From contig CAKTPO010000002.1 in NCBI GenBank assembly GCA_934591845.1, positions 1 to 64,000 of the forward strand: a DNA stretch of 64,000 bases, in the 5' to 3' direction. The notes under the pieces are model-generated. The model did not search any database, had not been told where the DNA came from, and saw only the letters and a list, made by a program, of their open reading frames with translations. Source of the DNA: an uncultured Oscillospiraceae bacterium (GTDB lineage: Bacteria; Bacillota; Clostridia; Oscillospirales; Oscillospiraceae). Every line of letters begins with the position of its first letter. Within the stretch, counting starts at the first letter, position 1. Below are positions 14,268 to 24,102 of the stretch, piece by piece. The position numbers and the translations under genes are program-made.

Positions 14268-17057
14268 ATGGAAAATGAAGAAAAAAAGAGAAGGAGAAAT
14301 AAGAAGCTTCGGCAGGAGTGGAATCCCCACTGGATGCTGAAGACGGTTTACACCGTTGGTTCGACCTTGCTGTCCGTGCTGAAAATCGCCATTGGCGGCG
14401 CGCTGACGGTGGTTCTGATCCTCCTGATCTGCGGCGTTGTTTTTGTGGGCACCCTTGGTGACTATCTCCAGAACGATATTCTCACGGAAGCCTCTGACTG
14501 GTCCATTGACGATTACGATTTGGAGAAGACCTCCTTTCTTTATTATGTAGACAGTGACGGAAATATTCAGCAGCTCCAGCAGATCTACACCACCACGGAC
14601 CGGCAGATCGCCTCTTTGGAGGAGATCCCTCAGGATTTGATCAACGCCACCGTGGCCATTGAGGACAAGCGTTTCTATGAGCATCAGGGTGTGGACTGGA
14701 TCACCACGGTGAAAGCCTGCATGAATATGTTCTTCGGCGGAGACTCCCAGTTCGGCGGCTCCACCATTACCCAGCAGCTGATCAAAAACGTGAGCCAGGA
14801 AAACAGCATCACGGTGCAGCGGAAGGTCATGGAGATTTTCCGTGCTCAGATGTTTGAAAAGCAGTATGACAAAGACCTCATCATGTATGAGTATCTGAAC
14901 CGCATCTACCTGGGCAAGGGCTGCTACGGTGTCAAAAGTGCCGCTGCCGCCTATTTTGGCAAGGAGCTTCAGGACCTGACCCCGGCGGAGTGCGCCAGCC
15001 TCATCAGCATTACCAATAACCCCTCGCTCTTTAACCCCTATTCCACCAACGTCTTTAAGTACAAGGGAGAGGAGCGGGACGGCGCAGGCCGGAACCGGTA
15101 TCGCCAGCTGAACGTCCTTTCCGAAATGCTGTCCCAGGGCTATCTGACCCAGGAGCAGTATGAGGAGGCCGTGAACCAGGAAATGGTCTTTAAGGAGGGC
15201 ATTGCCCCGGAGGACCGCTGGGCCGTCTGCCCCAACTGCGGCTATTCGGGGATCGTCGGCACCTTTAACCACGAGGGCGACCATTATTTCTGCCCGGAGT
15301 GCGGCACCCTGACCACGGTGAATCAGGATGCTTCTCAGACGGTTTATTCCTGGTTCGTAGACTCTGCCATTCTGGACGTGGCAGCAGACCTGGCCGCCCA
15401 GGACGGTGTGGATTGGGAAACCGCCGGAGAAAAGACCCGGAACTATTATCTGGAGCGCATTCAGAAAGGCGGCTACCATATTTATACCACCCTGGATATG
15501 GATGTTCAGAACCAGGTGGATGCCATCTACACGGACCTGGAAAAAATCCCCACCACCCGCAGCACCCAGCAGCTGCAATCCGGCATTGTAGTCATTGACA
15601 ATTCCACCGGTGACGTGGTAGCTCTGTCCGGCGGCGTGGGGGAGAAGACGGACTTCTTCGCCTACAACAAGGCCACCCAGGCAAAACTGCAGACCGGCTC
15701 CTCCCAGAAGCCTGTGTCCGTCTATGCCCCGGCCTTTGAAAAGGGCGGCTTTAGTCCGGCGACGGTCATTAAGGATATGCCCATTATGTACAACGATGGT
15801 GTTCCTTTCCCCAGAAACGACAACCGGGAATACAATTACGCCCGTACCATTTTCAGCGGCGTGGTATCTTCCGTCAACGCCATTTCCGGCAATACCCTGA
15901 ACGCCATCGGCGCCAACTACGGCTACAGCTTCGCCAAATACAACTTTGGCCAAAGCTCCCTGACGGACAGCTATGCCCTTGCCAACGGCCAGAGCCTTTC
16001 CGACGTGGGCGTTGCCCCTCTGGCCCTGGGCGCGCTGACCGTTGGCTCCACCGTTCGGGAGATGTCCGCGGCTTACGCCACCTTTGCCAACAACGGCGTG
16101 TATCGGGAACCCAGAACCTACACCAAGGTCTACAACAGCGATGGAGAGCTGGTGCTGGACAACACCCAGGACAACCGGCAAATTCTCAGCGAGAAGACCG
16201 TAGAGTATATGAATTACTGCCTGTTCAATGCCGCCAACTACGGCACCGGCGGCGCTGCCATCTTCCCGGGCCAGAACATTGCGGGCAAAACCGGTACCAC
16301 GTCCAGCAACCGTGACCGGTGGTTCTGCGGCTTTACCGGCTACTATACCGCCGCAGTATGGTGCGGCTATAACCAGCCGGAGCAAATCAACCTTACCGGT
16401 AACTATGGAAACCCTGCGGCCCGGCTGTGGAAAATGGTCATGCAGCCCATTCACGACGGCCTGCCCTCCAAGGCTCTTTACAGCGGTAATCAGTTCCAGA
16501 GCGTTTCTGTCTGCCTGGATTCCGGCAAGCTGGCCACTGCCGCCTGTTCTGCCGATGCCCGGGGCATTGCAAGAGTGTCCACGGCCAACGCCTATCCTGA
16601 GGACATCCCCACGGAAACCTGTGACAAGCACGTGGAGGTTCAATACTGCGTTACCGGCGGTGGTGTGGCTACGCCGTTCTGTAGCATGTTCCCGGATGCC
16701 CAGGTGGAAACCCGGTCCCTGGTGAAGATGACCCCCTCTGAGGTAGAGGAGATCCGGGCGGCCATAGGAAAGGGCCTGAAAGCCGAGTACTATCAGGATG
16801 GCTATGTCTATTATATCGACAATGACGGAAACCCCCTTCCCTGGAATGGCTTCCACAACGATGCGGGTAACGATGCGGATACCCCCTATATTGTCTGCCC
16901 CATTCACAACCAGCAGGCCTTTGAAAACATGGACCATACCGGTGACAACCAGGACGGTGAGGACAACTGGGGCGGCTCCAACTTTGGAGGCGGCAACATG
17001 GGCGGCGATTTCGGCAACAACGGAAATAACGGAAACAACGAAGAAGACCCCTGGTAA
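14268..17057 (+). CDS. Class A penicillin-binding protein with zinc-ribbon insertion
   Basis: 929 residues, bifunctional peptidoglycan glycosyltransferase/transpeptidase. A basic cytoplasmic tail and one membrane helix (about 38-62) are followed by the GT51 domain with catalytic Glu132 (AIEDKRFYEHQG) and GGSTITQQL. The transpeptidase domain has S478-SQ-K481, S535-VN and K674-TG. Between the two domains lies an unusual insertion with four cysteines in zinc-ribbon spacing (C321-PN-C324, C342-PE-C345). The tail from about 885 is Asn/Gly/Asp-rich and disordered. GGAGG lies nine bases before the ATG. It is followed after 17 bp by a methyltransferase gene. The catalytic set is complete, so it should be active. 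Confidence 0.95.
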   Translation: MENEEKKRRRNKKLRQEWNPHWMLKTVYTVGSTLLSVLKIAIGGALTVVLILLICGVVFVGTLGDYLQNDILTEASDWSIDDYDLEKTSFLYYVDSDGNIQQLQQIYTTTDRQIASLEEIPQDLINATVAIEDKRFYEHQGVDWITTVKACMNMFFGGDSQFGGSTITQQLIKNVSQENSITVQRKVMEIFRAQMFEKQYDKDLIMYEYLNRIYLGKGCYGVKSAAAAYFGKELQDLTPAECASLISITNNPSLFNPYSTNVFKYKGEERDGAGRNRYRQLNVLSEMLSQGYLTQEQYEEAVNQEMVFKEGIAPEDRWAVCPNCGYSGIVGTFNHEGDHYFCPECGTLTTVNQDASQTVYSWFVDSAILDVAADLAAQDGVDWETAGEKTRNYYLERIQKGGYHIYTTLDMDVQNQVDAIYTDLEKIPTTRSTQQLQSGIVVIDNSTGDVVALSGGVGEKTDFFAYNKATQAKLQTGSSQKPVSVYAPAFEKGGFSPATVIKDMPIMYNDGVPFPRNDNREYNYARTIFSGVVSSVNAISGNTLNAIGANYGYSFAKYNFGQSSLTDSYALANGQSLSDVGVAPLALGALTVGSTVREMSAAYATFANNGVYREPRTYTKVYNSDGELVLDNTQDNRQILSEKTVEYMNYCLFNAANYGTGGAAIFPGQNIAGKTGTTSSNRDRWFCGFTGYYTAAVWCGYNQPEQINLTGNYGNPAARLWKMVMQPIHDGLPSKALYSGNQFQSVSVCLDSGKLATAACSADARGIARVSTANAYPEDIPTETCDKHVEVQYCVTGGGVATPFCSMFPDAQVETRSLVKMTPSEVEEIRAAIGKGLKAEYYQDGYVYYIDNDGNPLPWNGFHNDAGNDADTPYIVCPIHNQQAFENMDHTGDNQDGEDNWGGSNFGGGNMGGDFGNNGNNGNNEEDPW

Positions 17058-17074
17058 AGAGAAAAGGAGACAGT

Positions 17075-17941
17075 ATGCTTTGGATTTCGGATCAATGGAA
17101 GGACTATGAGGTGCTGGACGCCTCTGACGGCGAACGCCTGGAACGTTGGGGCAAGTATATTCTGGTACGCCCGGACCCCCAGGTGATCTGGTCCACCCCC
17201 CATACGGCCCCCCAGTGGAAGCAGCAGGATGCCCGGTATATCCGTTCCAGCACCGGCGGCGGCCACTGGTCGGACCACCATCTGCCAGAGCGTTGGCAGA
17301 TCAAATATCGGGATTATCTGACCTTTAACGTCAAACCCATGAACTTCAAGCACACCGGCGTTTTTCCGGAACAGGCTGCCAACTGGGATTTTATTCGGGA
17401 AAAGGTGGCCTCTGCCGGTCGTCCGGTGCGGGTTCTGAACCTCTTTGCCTATTCCGGCGGTGCCACCCTGGCGGCAGCAGCCGGGGGCGCAGAGGTATTT
17501 CATGTGGATGCCTCCAAGGGCATGGTGGCCTGGGCCAAGGAAAATGCCCAAGCCTCAGGCCTTGCTGACCGGCCCATCCACTGGATCGTGGATGACTGCG
17601 GCAAATTCATCCAGCGGGAGCTGCGCCGGGGACGGCGTTATGACGGCATCATTATGGACCCTCCCAGCTATGGCCGGGGCCCCAGCGGAGAGATCTGGAA
17701 GATGGAAACCAGCTTTTTCCCCTTCCTGCAGCAGACCGCCAAGCTCCTGACCGATGACCCTTTGTTTGTCATTATCAATTCCTATACCACGGGCCTTGCC
17801 CCCAGTGCGGTGTCTTACGCCTCGGATGTGGTATTCGGGAAAGACTACGGCGGAAAGACCGCCGCCGGGGAGTTGGGACTGCCGGTGAAAGAATCCGGCC
17901 TGATTTTGCCCTGCGGTGCCACCGGAAGATGGACACCCTGA
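17075..17941 (+). CDS. Class I SAM-dependent methyltransferase (RlmI/RlmK-like)
   Basis: 288 residues. The SAM-binding Rossmann fold starts at about 113 (RVLNLFAYSGGATLAAAAGGA), with the acidic ribose-binding residue in VFHVDASKG and the catalytic-type motif MDPPSYGRG near 195. This pattern is that of 23S rRNA m5C methyltransferases such as RlmI, but the PUA domain is missing and the N-terminus is short (about 90 residues), so the substrate is uncertain. AGGAGA precedes the ATG. Its last 13 bp overlap the start of the ECF ATPase gene. Confidence 0.85.
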   Translation: MLWISDQWKDYEVLDASDGERLERWGKYILVRPDPQVIWSTPHTAPQWKQQDARYIRSSTGGGHWSDHHLPERWQIKYRDYLTFNVKPMNFKHTGVFPEQAANWDFIREKVASAGRPVRVLNLFAYSGGATLAAAAGGAEVFHVDASKGMVAWAKENAQASGLADRPIHWIVDDCGKFIQRELRRGRRYDGIIMDPPSYGRGPSGEIWKMETSFFPFLQQTAKLLTDDPLFVIINSYTTGLAPSAVSYASDVVFGKDYGGKTAAGELGLPVKESGLILPCGATGRWTP

Positions 17942-18807
17942 GAGAGGAACGAACAATTTTGGAAGATATTATTTCTGTGGAACATCTGGCCTATTCCTAC
18001 CCGGATCTGGACGGCCAGAAGGGGACCCGGGTCTTTGAAGACTTAAATCTTACCATTCAGGACGGCAGCTTTGTGGCGATCCTTGGCACCAACGGCTGCG
18101 GAAAATCCACCCTTGCCAAGCATTTTAATTCCATCCTGCTCCCCTCCGGCGGAAAGGTATATGTTGACGGCATCGATACCTCCGACCTGGAGCGGATCAT
18201 TGCAGTCCGCCGCTGTGTGGGCATGGTCTTTCAGAACCCTGACAACCAGATCGTTGCCAATGTAGTGGAGGAGGACGTGGCTTTCGGCCCGGAAAACCTG
18301 GGTGTTGCCAGTCCGGAGATCCGCCGCAGGGTGGACAAGGCCCTGAAGCAGGTGGGCATGTATGAGTATCGGGAACACGCCCCCCATCTGCTATCCGGCG
18401 GCCAGAAGCAGCGGGTGGCCATTGCGGGGGTCATCGCCCTGGAACCCAAGTGCATTGTCCTGGACGAGCCTACCGCCATGCTGGACCCCCGGGGCCGCAA
18501 GGATGTGATGGACACCATTGAAAAGCTGAACCGGGAAAAGGGCATTACCGTGGTCCTCATTACCCATCATATGGATGAGGCCGCCATGGCCCAGCGGGTG
18601 ATCGTGCTGGACAAGGGCAAGGTAGCCTCAGACGGCACCCCGGCAGAGGTGTTTGCCCAGGTGGACATGCTGCACGGTATTGGTCTGGCAGCTCCGGACA
18701 CCGTGGAGCTGTGCTATGCCTTGAGACAGAAAGGGGCGGCGCTTCCCCTAAATGCGCTGACACCGGAAGAATGCGCACAGGCACTTCTCAAGTGGCTGAA
18801 GGCCTGA
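17929..18807 (+). CDS. ecfA1: ECF transporter ATPase, A component
   Basis: 292 residues. ABC ATPase with Walker A (LGTNGCGKST), Q-loop (VFQNPDNQIVA), signature LLSGGQKQR, Walker B (CIVLDEPTAM) and the H-loop (ITHHMDEA). The FQNPDNQ motif and a C-terminal extension are typical of the energy-coupling factor ATPases. The ATG overlaps the methyltransferase gene; a TTG at 17,959 with AGAGAGG upstream is a serious alternative start. It forms the shared module with EcfA2 and EcfT that powers several vitamin-specific S components encoded elsewhere; no S component is encoded here. Confidence 0.95.
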   Translation: MDTLREERTILEDIISVEHLAYSYPDLDGQKGTRVFEDLNLTIQDGSFVAILGTNGCGKSTLAKHFNSILLPSGGKVYVDGIDTSDLERIIAVRRCVGMVFQNPDNQIVANVVEEDVAFGPENLGVASPEIRRRVDKALKQVGMYEYREHAPHLLSGGQKQRVAIAGVIALEPKCIVLDEPTAMLDPRGRKDVMDTIEKLNREKGITVVLITHHMDEAAMAQRVIVLDKGKVASDGTPAEVFAQVDMLHGIGLAAPDTVELCYALRQKGAALPLNALTPEECAQALLKWLKA

Positions 18808-18824
18808 TGAGCGGAGGAAATAGA

Positions 18825-19688
18825 ATGGAACCAATCTTGCAGGTGAAAGACCTGACCTATATTTACAGCATTGGCACTCCTTTTGAGCATAAGGCCCTGG
18901 ACAACGTGAATTTTTCCCTGGAACCGGGGGAATTTGTAGGTGTGATCGGCCATACCGGTTCCGGAAAATCAACCCTGATGCAGCAGCTGAACGGCCTGCT
19001 GAAACCCACCTCCGGCCAGGTTCTTCTGGGAGGCCAGGATATTTGGTCTGACAAGAAGCTGACCCGGCAGGCCCGTTTTCGGGTGGGACTGGTGTTTCAG
19101 TATCCGGAATACCAGCTCTTTGAGGAGACGGTTTACAAGGACATTGCCTTTGGCCCCACCAATATGGGCCTTACAAAAGAGGAAATCGACCGCCGGGTTC
19201 GGGAGGCCGCAGGATTTGTGGGCCTTACCGAGCAGCAGCTTTCCGTGTCTCCCTTTGACCTGTCCGGTGGCCAGAAACGCAGAGTGGCCATTGCCGGTGT
19301 CATTGCCATGGAGCCGGAGATTTTGATTCTGGACGAGCCCACCGCAGGGCTGGACCCCATTGGCCGGGCGGAGATTTTAGGAAACATTCAGGCCTACCGG
19401 CAGGCCAAAAATGCGGCGGTGCTGATGGTCAGCCACTCCATGGAGGATGTGGCAAGGCTTACAGACCGGCTTCTCGTTATGAACGGTTCCAAGCTTGCCA
19501 TGGACGGAACCCCGGCCCAGGTCTTTACCCATGTAGAGGAACTTTTGGCCATGGGCCTTAGCATCCCCCAGGTCACCCAGGTTTTTCTGCGGCTGCAGCA
19601 CATGGGGGTAAACGTCCAAAATGTCTATACCCTGGAGCAGGCCGCAGATGCCCTGCTTCGGCTAAAGGAGGAACAGGCCCATGCTTAA
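18825..19688 (+). CDS. ecfA2: ECF transporter ATPase, A' component
   Basis: 287 residues. Walker A GHTGSGKST, Q-loop VFQYPEYQLF, signature DLSGGQKRR, Walker B ILILDEPTAG and H-loop (VSHSMEDV). The FQYPE(Y)QLFE motif distinguishes EcfA2 from EcfA1. The start MEPILQ is fixed by GGAGG seven bases upstream; longer frames run back into ecfA1. It is 17 bp downstream of ecfA1 and overlaps ecfT by 8 bp. Confidence 0.95.
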   Translation: MEPILQVKDLTYIYSIGTPFEHKALDNVNFSLEPGEFVGVIGHTGSGKSTLMQQLNGLLKPTSGQVLLGGQDIWSDKKLTRQARFRVGLVFQYPEYQLFEETVYKDIAFGPTNMGLTKEEIDRRVREAAGFVGLTEQQLSVSPFDLSGGQKRRVAIAGVIAMEPEILILDEPTAGLDPIGRAEILGNIQAYRQAKNAAVLMVSHSMEDVARLTDRLLVMNGSKLAMDGTPAQVFTHVEELLAMGLSIPQVTQVFLRLQHMGVNVQNVYTLEQAADALLRLKEEQAHA

Positions 19689-20487
19689 AGACATTACTCT
19701 GGGGCAGTTCTTCCCCGGTACCTCGGTGGTGCATCGACTGGACCCCAGGACCAAGCTCATTGGCGTGATTCTTTACATTGTGGCTCTGTTTGTGGCCAAA
19801 AGCTGGATTTCCTATGCTGTTGTGCTGGCATTTCTGCTGGTGAGCATTGCCGTTTCCACCATCCCCCCCAAGGCCATTGTCAGAGGCATGAAGCCGGTGG
19901 TGGTGATTCTGATTTTCACCGGCATCCTGAACCTCTTTTACGCTGACGGCGGCAGAACCTTGCTGCGCATCGGCTTCTTGACGGTGACCACTGAGGGAGC
20001 CAAGCGGGCGTTCTTTATGATGGGCAGAATCCTGATGCTGATTTCCGGCACCTTTCTGATGACCTATACCACCTCTCCCATCTCCCTGACCGACGGCCTG
20101 GAAAGCCTGTTGGGGCCCCTGAAAAAGTTCCGTTTGCCGGTCCATGAGCTGTCTATGATGATGTGCATCGCCCTGCGGTTCATCCCCACCCTGATCGAGG
20201 AAACCGATAAAATTATGAATGCCCAAAAGGCCCGGGGTGCGGATTTTGAGTCCGGCAGCATTATTGACCGGGTCAAGGCCCTGATCCCTGTGCTGGTGCC
20301 CCTGTTCATCGGTGCTTTCCGTCGGGCAGACGAGCTGGCCACGGCCATGGAGTGCCGCTGCTACCGGGGCGGCGAGGGCCGCACCAAAATGAAGCTGCTG
20401 CGGTATCAGCGGAACGATTTCTGTGCGTTCGGCTGTCTGGCAGCCCTGGTTGCTGTAGTGGCCGTGCTGGCGGGCTTTGGATTGTGA
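19681..20487 (+). CDS. ecfT: ECF transporter transmembrane component
   Basis: 268 residues with a hydrophobic N-terminal half (several membrane helices between about 25 and 160) and the cytoplasmic coupling helices carrying the two EcfT signatures: MNAQKARGADFE (ARG motif) and the later EC(R)CYRGGEGRT. The N-terminal HRLDPRTKLIG is the family start. It couples ATP hydrolysis to the S components. It is translationally coupled to ecfA2. truA follows after 7 bp. Confidence 0.95.
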   Translation: MLKDITLGQFFPGTSVVHRLDPRTKLIGVILYIVALFVAKSWISYAVVLAFLLVSIAVSTIPPKAIVRGMKPVVVILIFTGILNLFYADGGRTLLRIGFLTVTTEGAKRAFFMMGRILMLISGTFLMTYTTSPISLTDGLESLLGPLKKFRLPVHELSMMMCIALRFIPTLIEETDKIMNAQKARGADFESGSIIDRVKALIPVLVPLFIGAFRRADELATAMECRCYRGGEGRTKMKLLRYQRNDFCAFGCLAALVAVVAVLAGFGL

Positions 20488-20494
20488 GGCGGTC

Positions 20495-21283
20495 ATGCGG
20501 AATATTGCCCTGTTTTTGACCTATCTTGGCACCCGTTATCACGGTTGGCAGGTCCAGAAAAATCTGCCCACCGTGGCGGAGACTCTGGAAAAGGCGGCAG
20601 CCCAGCTGGTGGGCCATCCGGTTCACGTGACAGGCTGCGGCAGAACCGATGCCGGGGTTCACGCCCGGTGCTACGTGGCCAATTTCCGAACGGAGTCCAC
20701 CATCCCCGTTGATCGGTTGCCTTACGCCCTGAATACCCATCTGCCCTGTGACATCGTGGTGACAAAGGCCTTTGAGGTACACGAGAACTTCAATGCCATC
20801 GGCTCCTGTGTCCGGAAAGAATACACCTATCAAATCTACAATTCCAGGCTGAAGGATCCCTTTTATGTGGACAGAGCCTGGTTTTATCCCCGACACCTGG
20901 ATGAAAAGATCATGCAGGCTGCGGCGGATCAGTTTGTGGGTACCCACGATTTTGCCGCCGTCCGCAGTGTGGGCACCGATGTAAAATCCACGGTCCGCAC
21001 CGTGTATTATTACAACGTGGAACGCCGGGGAAACCTTGTGATATTGAAAGTCTGCGCCAATGGCTTCCTCTACAACATGGCCCGGGCCATGGCCGGGACG
21101 GTGGTTTACGCTGCGGAGGGGAAAATCCAGCCGGCACAAATCGGGGCCATTCTGGATTCCGGCAATCGCACGGCAGCGGGGCCCACCGTACCCCCTGGGG
21201 GGCTGTACATGACCCATCTGTGGTACGATGACGGCATCGAAAAATTTGAGTGCGGCTGTTCCGATACCTTCCAGTCTGAATGA
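20495..21283 (+). CDS. truA: tRNA pseudouridine synthase A
   Basis: 262 residues, the usual size. The catalytic Asp52 is in GCGRTDAGVHA; other family motifs are YLGTRYHGWQ at the N-terminus, FLYNMARAMAGT, and the C-terminal GLYMTHLWYDD. It modifies U38-U40 of tRNA anticodon arms. The start MRNIAL is preceded by GAGGCGG; an in-frame ATG six codons earlier lies inside ecfT. truA after the ECF genes is a common Firmicutes arrangement. A terminator follows. Confidence 0.96.
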   Translation: MRNIALFLTYLGTRYHGWQVQKNLPTVAETLEKAAAQLVGHPVHVTGCGRTDAGVHARCYVANFRTESTIPVDRLPYALNTHLPCDIVVTKAFEVHENFNAIGSCVRKEYTYQIYNSRLKDPFYVDRAWFYPRHLDEKIMQAAADQFVGTHDFAAVRSVGTDVKSTVRTVYYYNVERRGNLVILKVCANGFLYNMARAMAGTVVYAAEGKIQPAQIGAILDSGNRTAAGPTVPPGGLYMTHLWYDDGIEKFECGCSDTFQSE

Positions 21284-21287
21284 TTCC

Positions 21288-21318
21288 AAAACGTCCCGGA
21301 GCCACCGGGGCGTTTTTC
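21288..21318 (+). terminator. Terminator after truA
   Basis: AAAACG(T)CCCGG and CCGGGGCGTTTT with a 5-nt loop, then TTC. Confidence 0.85.
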
Positions 21319-21352
21319 TTAATAAATTGTTTTTCCTTTTTTCTCAGTTCTG

Positions 21353-21361
21353 TGCTATACT
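21353..21361 (+). promoter_or_regulatory. Extended -10 promoter of clpE
   Basis: TGCTATACT about 90 bp before the start. No CtsR-like direct heptad repeat is visible around it. Confidence 0.6.
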
Positions 21362-21453
21362 TCAAGAAAATGAATGCGTAAGGGCCTTTCCGGTAACCAG
21401 GAATGGTCCGGCGGCAGGGAAGTCCTGCCGCTGCAAAAGGAGTGAAAGCGGCT

Positions 21454-23736
21454 ATGCAGCCAAAAATGTGTTCCAAGTGTAAGAAAAATGTCGCCGTGAT
21501 TTTTATCAGCAAGGTAGAAAACGGCGTGACCATGAATGAGGGCTACTGCATCAAGTGCGCCCGGAGTCTGGGCATTCCCCAAATCGACCAGGCGGTGAAG
21601 CAGATGGGCATTTCCGACGAAGATCTGGACATGATCTCCGACGAAATGAGCAGCATGTTCGGCCAGTTGGAAGGCCCGGAAGGGGAGGAGGACGAGGTGA
21701 ACAGCCAGACTGCCACCTTCCCCTTTATGAACCAGCTTTTTGGAAATCTGCCCAAAATGCAGAAACAGCCGGAAAAAACAGAGCATGCGGAAAAAGAGCA
21801 GAAAAAAGAGAAAAAGTCCAAGCATAAGTTCCTGGACAGCTATTGCATGGATTTGACGGCCCGGGCCCGGGCGGGAACGCTGGATCAGGTCATTGGCCGG
21901 GATGTGGAGACGGAACGGGTCATCCAGATTCTGAACCGCCGTCAGAAGAACAACCCCTGCCTGGTGGGTGAACCCGGTGTGGGCAAAACCGCCATTGCCG
22001 AGGGTCTGGCCCAGCGGATCGTGGCGGGAGAGGTGCCCTATAAACTCCGGGATAAAGAGGTGTTCCTGCTGGATCTCACGGCACTGGTCGCCGGAACCCA
22101 GTTCCGTGGCCAGTTTGAAAGCCGTATGAAAAGCCTGATCACCGAGATCAAGGCCTGCGGCAATATCATTTTGGTTATTGACGAGGTCCACAACCTGGTA
22201 GGAGCCGGTGATGCCGAGGGCAGCATGAATGCCGCCAATATTCTAAAACCCCCGCTGTCCCGGGGCGAGATCCAGGTGATCGGTGCTACCACTTTCAACG
22301 AGTACCGGAAGTATATCGAAAAAGATGCAGCCCTGGAGCGCCGTTTCCAGCCTGTGACCGTGGCTGAGCCGACCATTGAGGAGGCCACCCAGATCTTGCA
22401 GGGCATTTCCAAAACCTATGCCCAGTTCCACGGGGTCACCATTCCGGCGGAAATTGCCCGACAGTGCGTGGTGCTCTCTGAGCGGTATATTACAGATCGG
22501 TTCCTGCCGGATAAGGCCATCGACCTGCTGGACGAGGCCTGTTCCGATGTAAACCTGCGCAGCAAGGAGATTTCCCGTCTGGCAGAGCTTCAAAAAGAGC
22601 GGAATGACTATGAGCTGGAACTGAAAGTCCTCAATGAGGATGGGGAGAATACGGATTTTGAGCGCCTTGCCACCATCCGCAGCCGCCTTTGCCAGTTGGC
22701 AGCGGAAATCGAGGAACTGGATCAGGTTCCCGCCCCTGCCGTGACCATGGACAATCTGGCCAGGATCATCGAGCTGTGGACCAAAATCCCTGCCTCTAAA
22801 ATCAAGGCCCAGGAATACCAGCAACTCCGGTCTATGGAAGACCGGCTGAAAGCCCATATTGTAGGCCAGGACCATGCGGTGGAAGCCGTGGCCAAGGCCA
22901 TCCGCCGGAATCGGGTGGGCATTTCCCCCAAACGCCGCCCGGTGTCTTTCATCTTCGTAGGCCCTACCGGTGTGGGAAAGACGGAGCTAGTCAAGTGCCT
23001 GGCAAATGACATGTTTGACAGCGTGGATGCCCTGGTGCGGCTGGATATGTCCGAGTACATGGAAAAGCACACGGTTTCCAAGCTTATCGGTTCCCCTCCC
23101 GGCTATGTGGGCTATGACGAGGCGGGACAGCTGACAGAGACCATCCGCCGGAAGCCTTACAGCGTGGTTTTGTTTGACGAAATCGAAAAAGCCCACCCGG
23201 ATGTGCTGAACATTTTGCTCCAAGTCCTGGATGACGGACGTATCACCGATGCCCAGGGTAGAGTGGTGAACTTTGAGAATGCCGTCATCGTCATGACCTC
23301 CAACGCCGGTTCCGAGGGGAACGTAGGAGGCATGGGCTTTGGCCGCAGCGACCAGGACCAGGTTCGGGAAAAGACCATGAAGGCGCTCAGAAGCTTCCTG
23401 CGCCCGGAATTTTTGAATCGGGTGGATGAAATCATCACCTTTAACCACCTGACCCGGGAAGATTTCCTGCGCATTGCGGATATTATGCTGAAAGAGCTGC
23501 GGGACAGCCTGAAAGCCCGGGAACTGACCTTTACCTGGACAGACGATGTGCGCCAGCACCTGGTGGATCGTGCTTTTTCCGTGACCTACGGTGCCCGGAA
23601 TCTTCGCAGGGTGATTCAAAAGGAACTGGAAGACCCGGTGAGCGAGGCCATCATTGACAGCTTTGAAAAGCCCATTTCCGGTGTCTCCGCCCGGATGGAG
23701 GACGGAACGCTCAAGCTGGATATTCAGGAAGCATAA
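21454..23736 (+). CDS. clpE: ClpE-type Hsp100 ATPase with N-terminal zinc finger
   Basis: 760 residues. The N-terminus is a four-Cys zinc finger (C6, C9, C32, C35) in place of the double Clp-N repeat of ClpC, the hallmark of ClpE; a charged linker (about 95-125, rich in Lys/Glu) follows. AAA domain 1 has GEPGVGKT and VIDEVHNL, then a short coiled middle domain (about 380-430), and AAA domain 2 has GPTGVGKT and LFDEIEKAH. The ClpP-binding loop is expected within domain 2 but is not unmistakable by eye. The protein unfolds substrates for ClpP. The start MQPKMC follows AGGAGTG at long spacing; a longer frame to 21,403 has no site. Symbol by domain layout; ClpC-type naming is possible. Confidence 0.88.
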   Translation: MQPKMCSKCKKNVAVIFISKVENGVTMNEGYCIKCARSLGIPQIDQAVKQMGISDEDLDMISDEMSSMFGQLEGPEGEEDEVNSQTATFPFMNQLFGNLPKMQKQPEKTEHAEKEQKKEKKSKHKFLDSYCMDLTARARAGTLDQVIGRDVETERVIQILNRRQKNNPCLVGEPGVGKTAIAEGLAQRIVAGEVPYKLRDKEVFLLDLTALVAGTQFRGQFESRMKSLITEIKACGNIILVIDEVHNLVGAGDAEGSMNAANILKPPLSRGEIQVIGATTFNEYRKYIEKDAALERRFQPVTVAEPTIEEATQILQGISKTYAQFHGVTIPAEIARQCVVLSERYITDRFLPDKAIDLLDEACSDVNLRSKEISRLAELQKERNDYELELKVLNEDGENTDFERLATIRSRLCQLAAEIEELDQVPAPAVTMDNLARIIELWTKIPASKIKAQEYQQLRSMEDRLKAHIVGQDHAVEAVAKAIRRNRVGISPKRRPVSFIFVGPTGVGKTELVKCLANDMFDSVDALVRLDMSEYMEKHTVSKLIGSPPGYVGYDEAGQLTETIRRKPYSVVLFDEIEKAHPDVLNILLQVLDDGRITDAQGRVVNFENAVIVMTSNAGSEGNVGGMGFGRSDQDQVREKTMKALRSFLRPEFLNRVDEIITFNHLTREDFLRIADIMLKELRDSLKARELTFTWTDDVRQHLVDRAFSVTYGARNLRRVIQKELEDPVSEAIIDSFEKPISGVSARMEDGTLKLDIQEA

Positions 23737-23752
23737 ACAGCAGAAAACAGTT

Positions 23753-23785
23753 CGGCGGCACCCTTTTGCGGTGCCGCCATTTTTT
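23753..23785 (+). terminator. Terminator of clpE
   Basis: GGCGGCAC and GTGCCGCC with a 9-nt loop, followed by ATTTTTT. Its T-run overlaps the stop of the small convergent gene. Confidence 0.85.
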
Positions 23786-23963
23786 AGAATTCTTCAAATT
23801 TGTCAGACAGGGTATCTGATACTTTCCAGGCCATATCCTCCATTTTGTTGGCGGCCTTGGCGGCCAACCGTCTGGTGGGGTTGGACCTGGGCATCATCAG
23901 CACCGCTACCATCCCGGCGGCAGCACCCAGACCGGCGGAAACCGCCCATCCTTTCATATCCAT
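23784..23963 (-). CDS. Small YtxH-like membrane protein
   Basis: 59 residues. One hydrophobic Gly/Ala-rich helix (WAVSAGLGAAAGMVAVLMM) is followed by a basic, amphipathic tail (RRLAAKAANKMEDMAWKVSDTL), the general look of YtxH-family stress proteins. AAGGAGG lies at good spacing before the ATG. It is convergent with clpE and ends in that gene's terminator. The short length means the family call is tentative, but the ribosome binding site and composition support a real gene. Confidence 0.65.
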   Translation of the reverse strand: MDMKGWAVSAGLGAAAGMVAVLMMPRSNPTRRLAAKAANKMEDMAWKVSDTLSDKFEEF

Positions 23964-24063
23964 GTGGCATCCTCCTTTCTTGATTTTCCCCTAGTATTCC
24001 CGAAAATCAGTGCGGCAAACTGGAAGCATTTTCTCTGCCGCCCTTTCTTTTCGGAAAAAAATA

Positions 24064-24072
24064 TGCTATACT
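24064..24072 (+). promoter_or_regulatory. Extended -10 promoter
   Basis: TGCTATACT, identical to the clpE box, 31 bp before the start of the decarboxylase-like gene. Confidence 0.6.
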
Positions 24073-24102
24073 GGTTTTAACATTGGAACAGGAGGACGGG
24101 CT

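Noticed and set aside
14259..16937. 892-residue minus-strand frame opposite the PBP gene
   Set aside because: A stop-free antisense frame caused by GC-rich codon use; the plus strand carries all PBP catalytic motifs.
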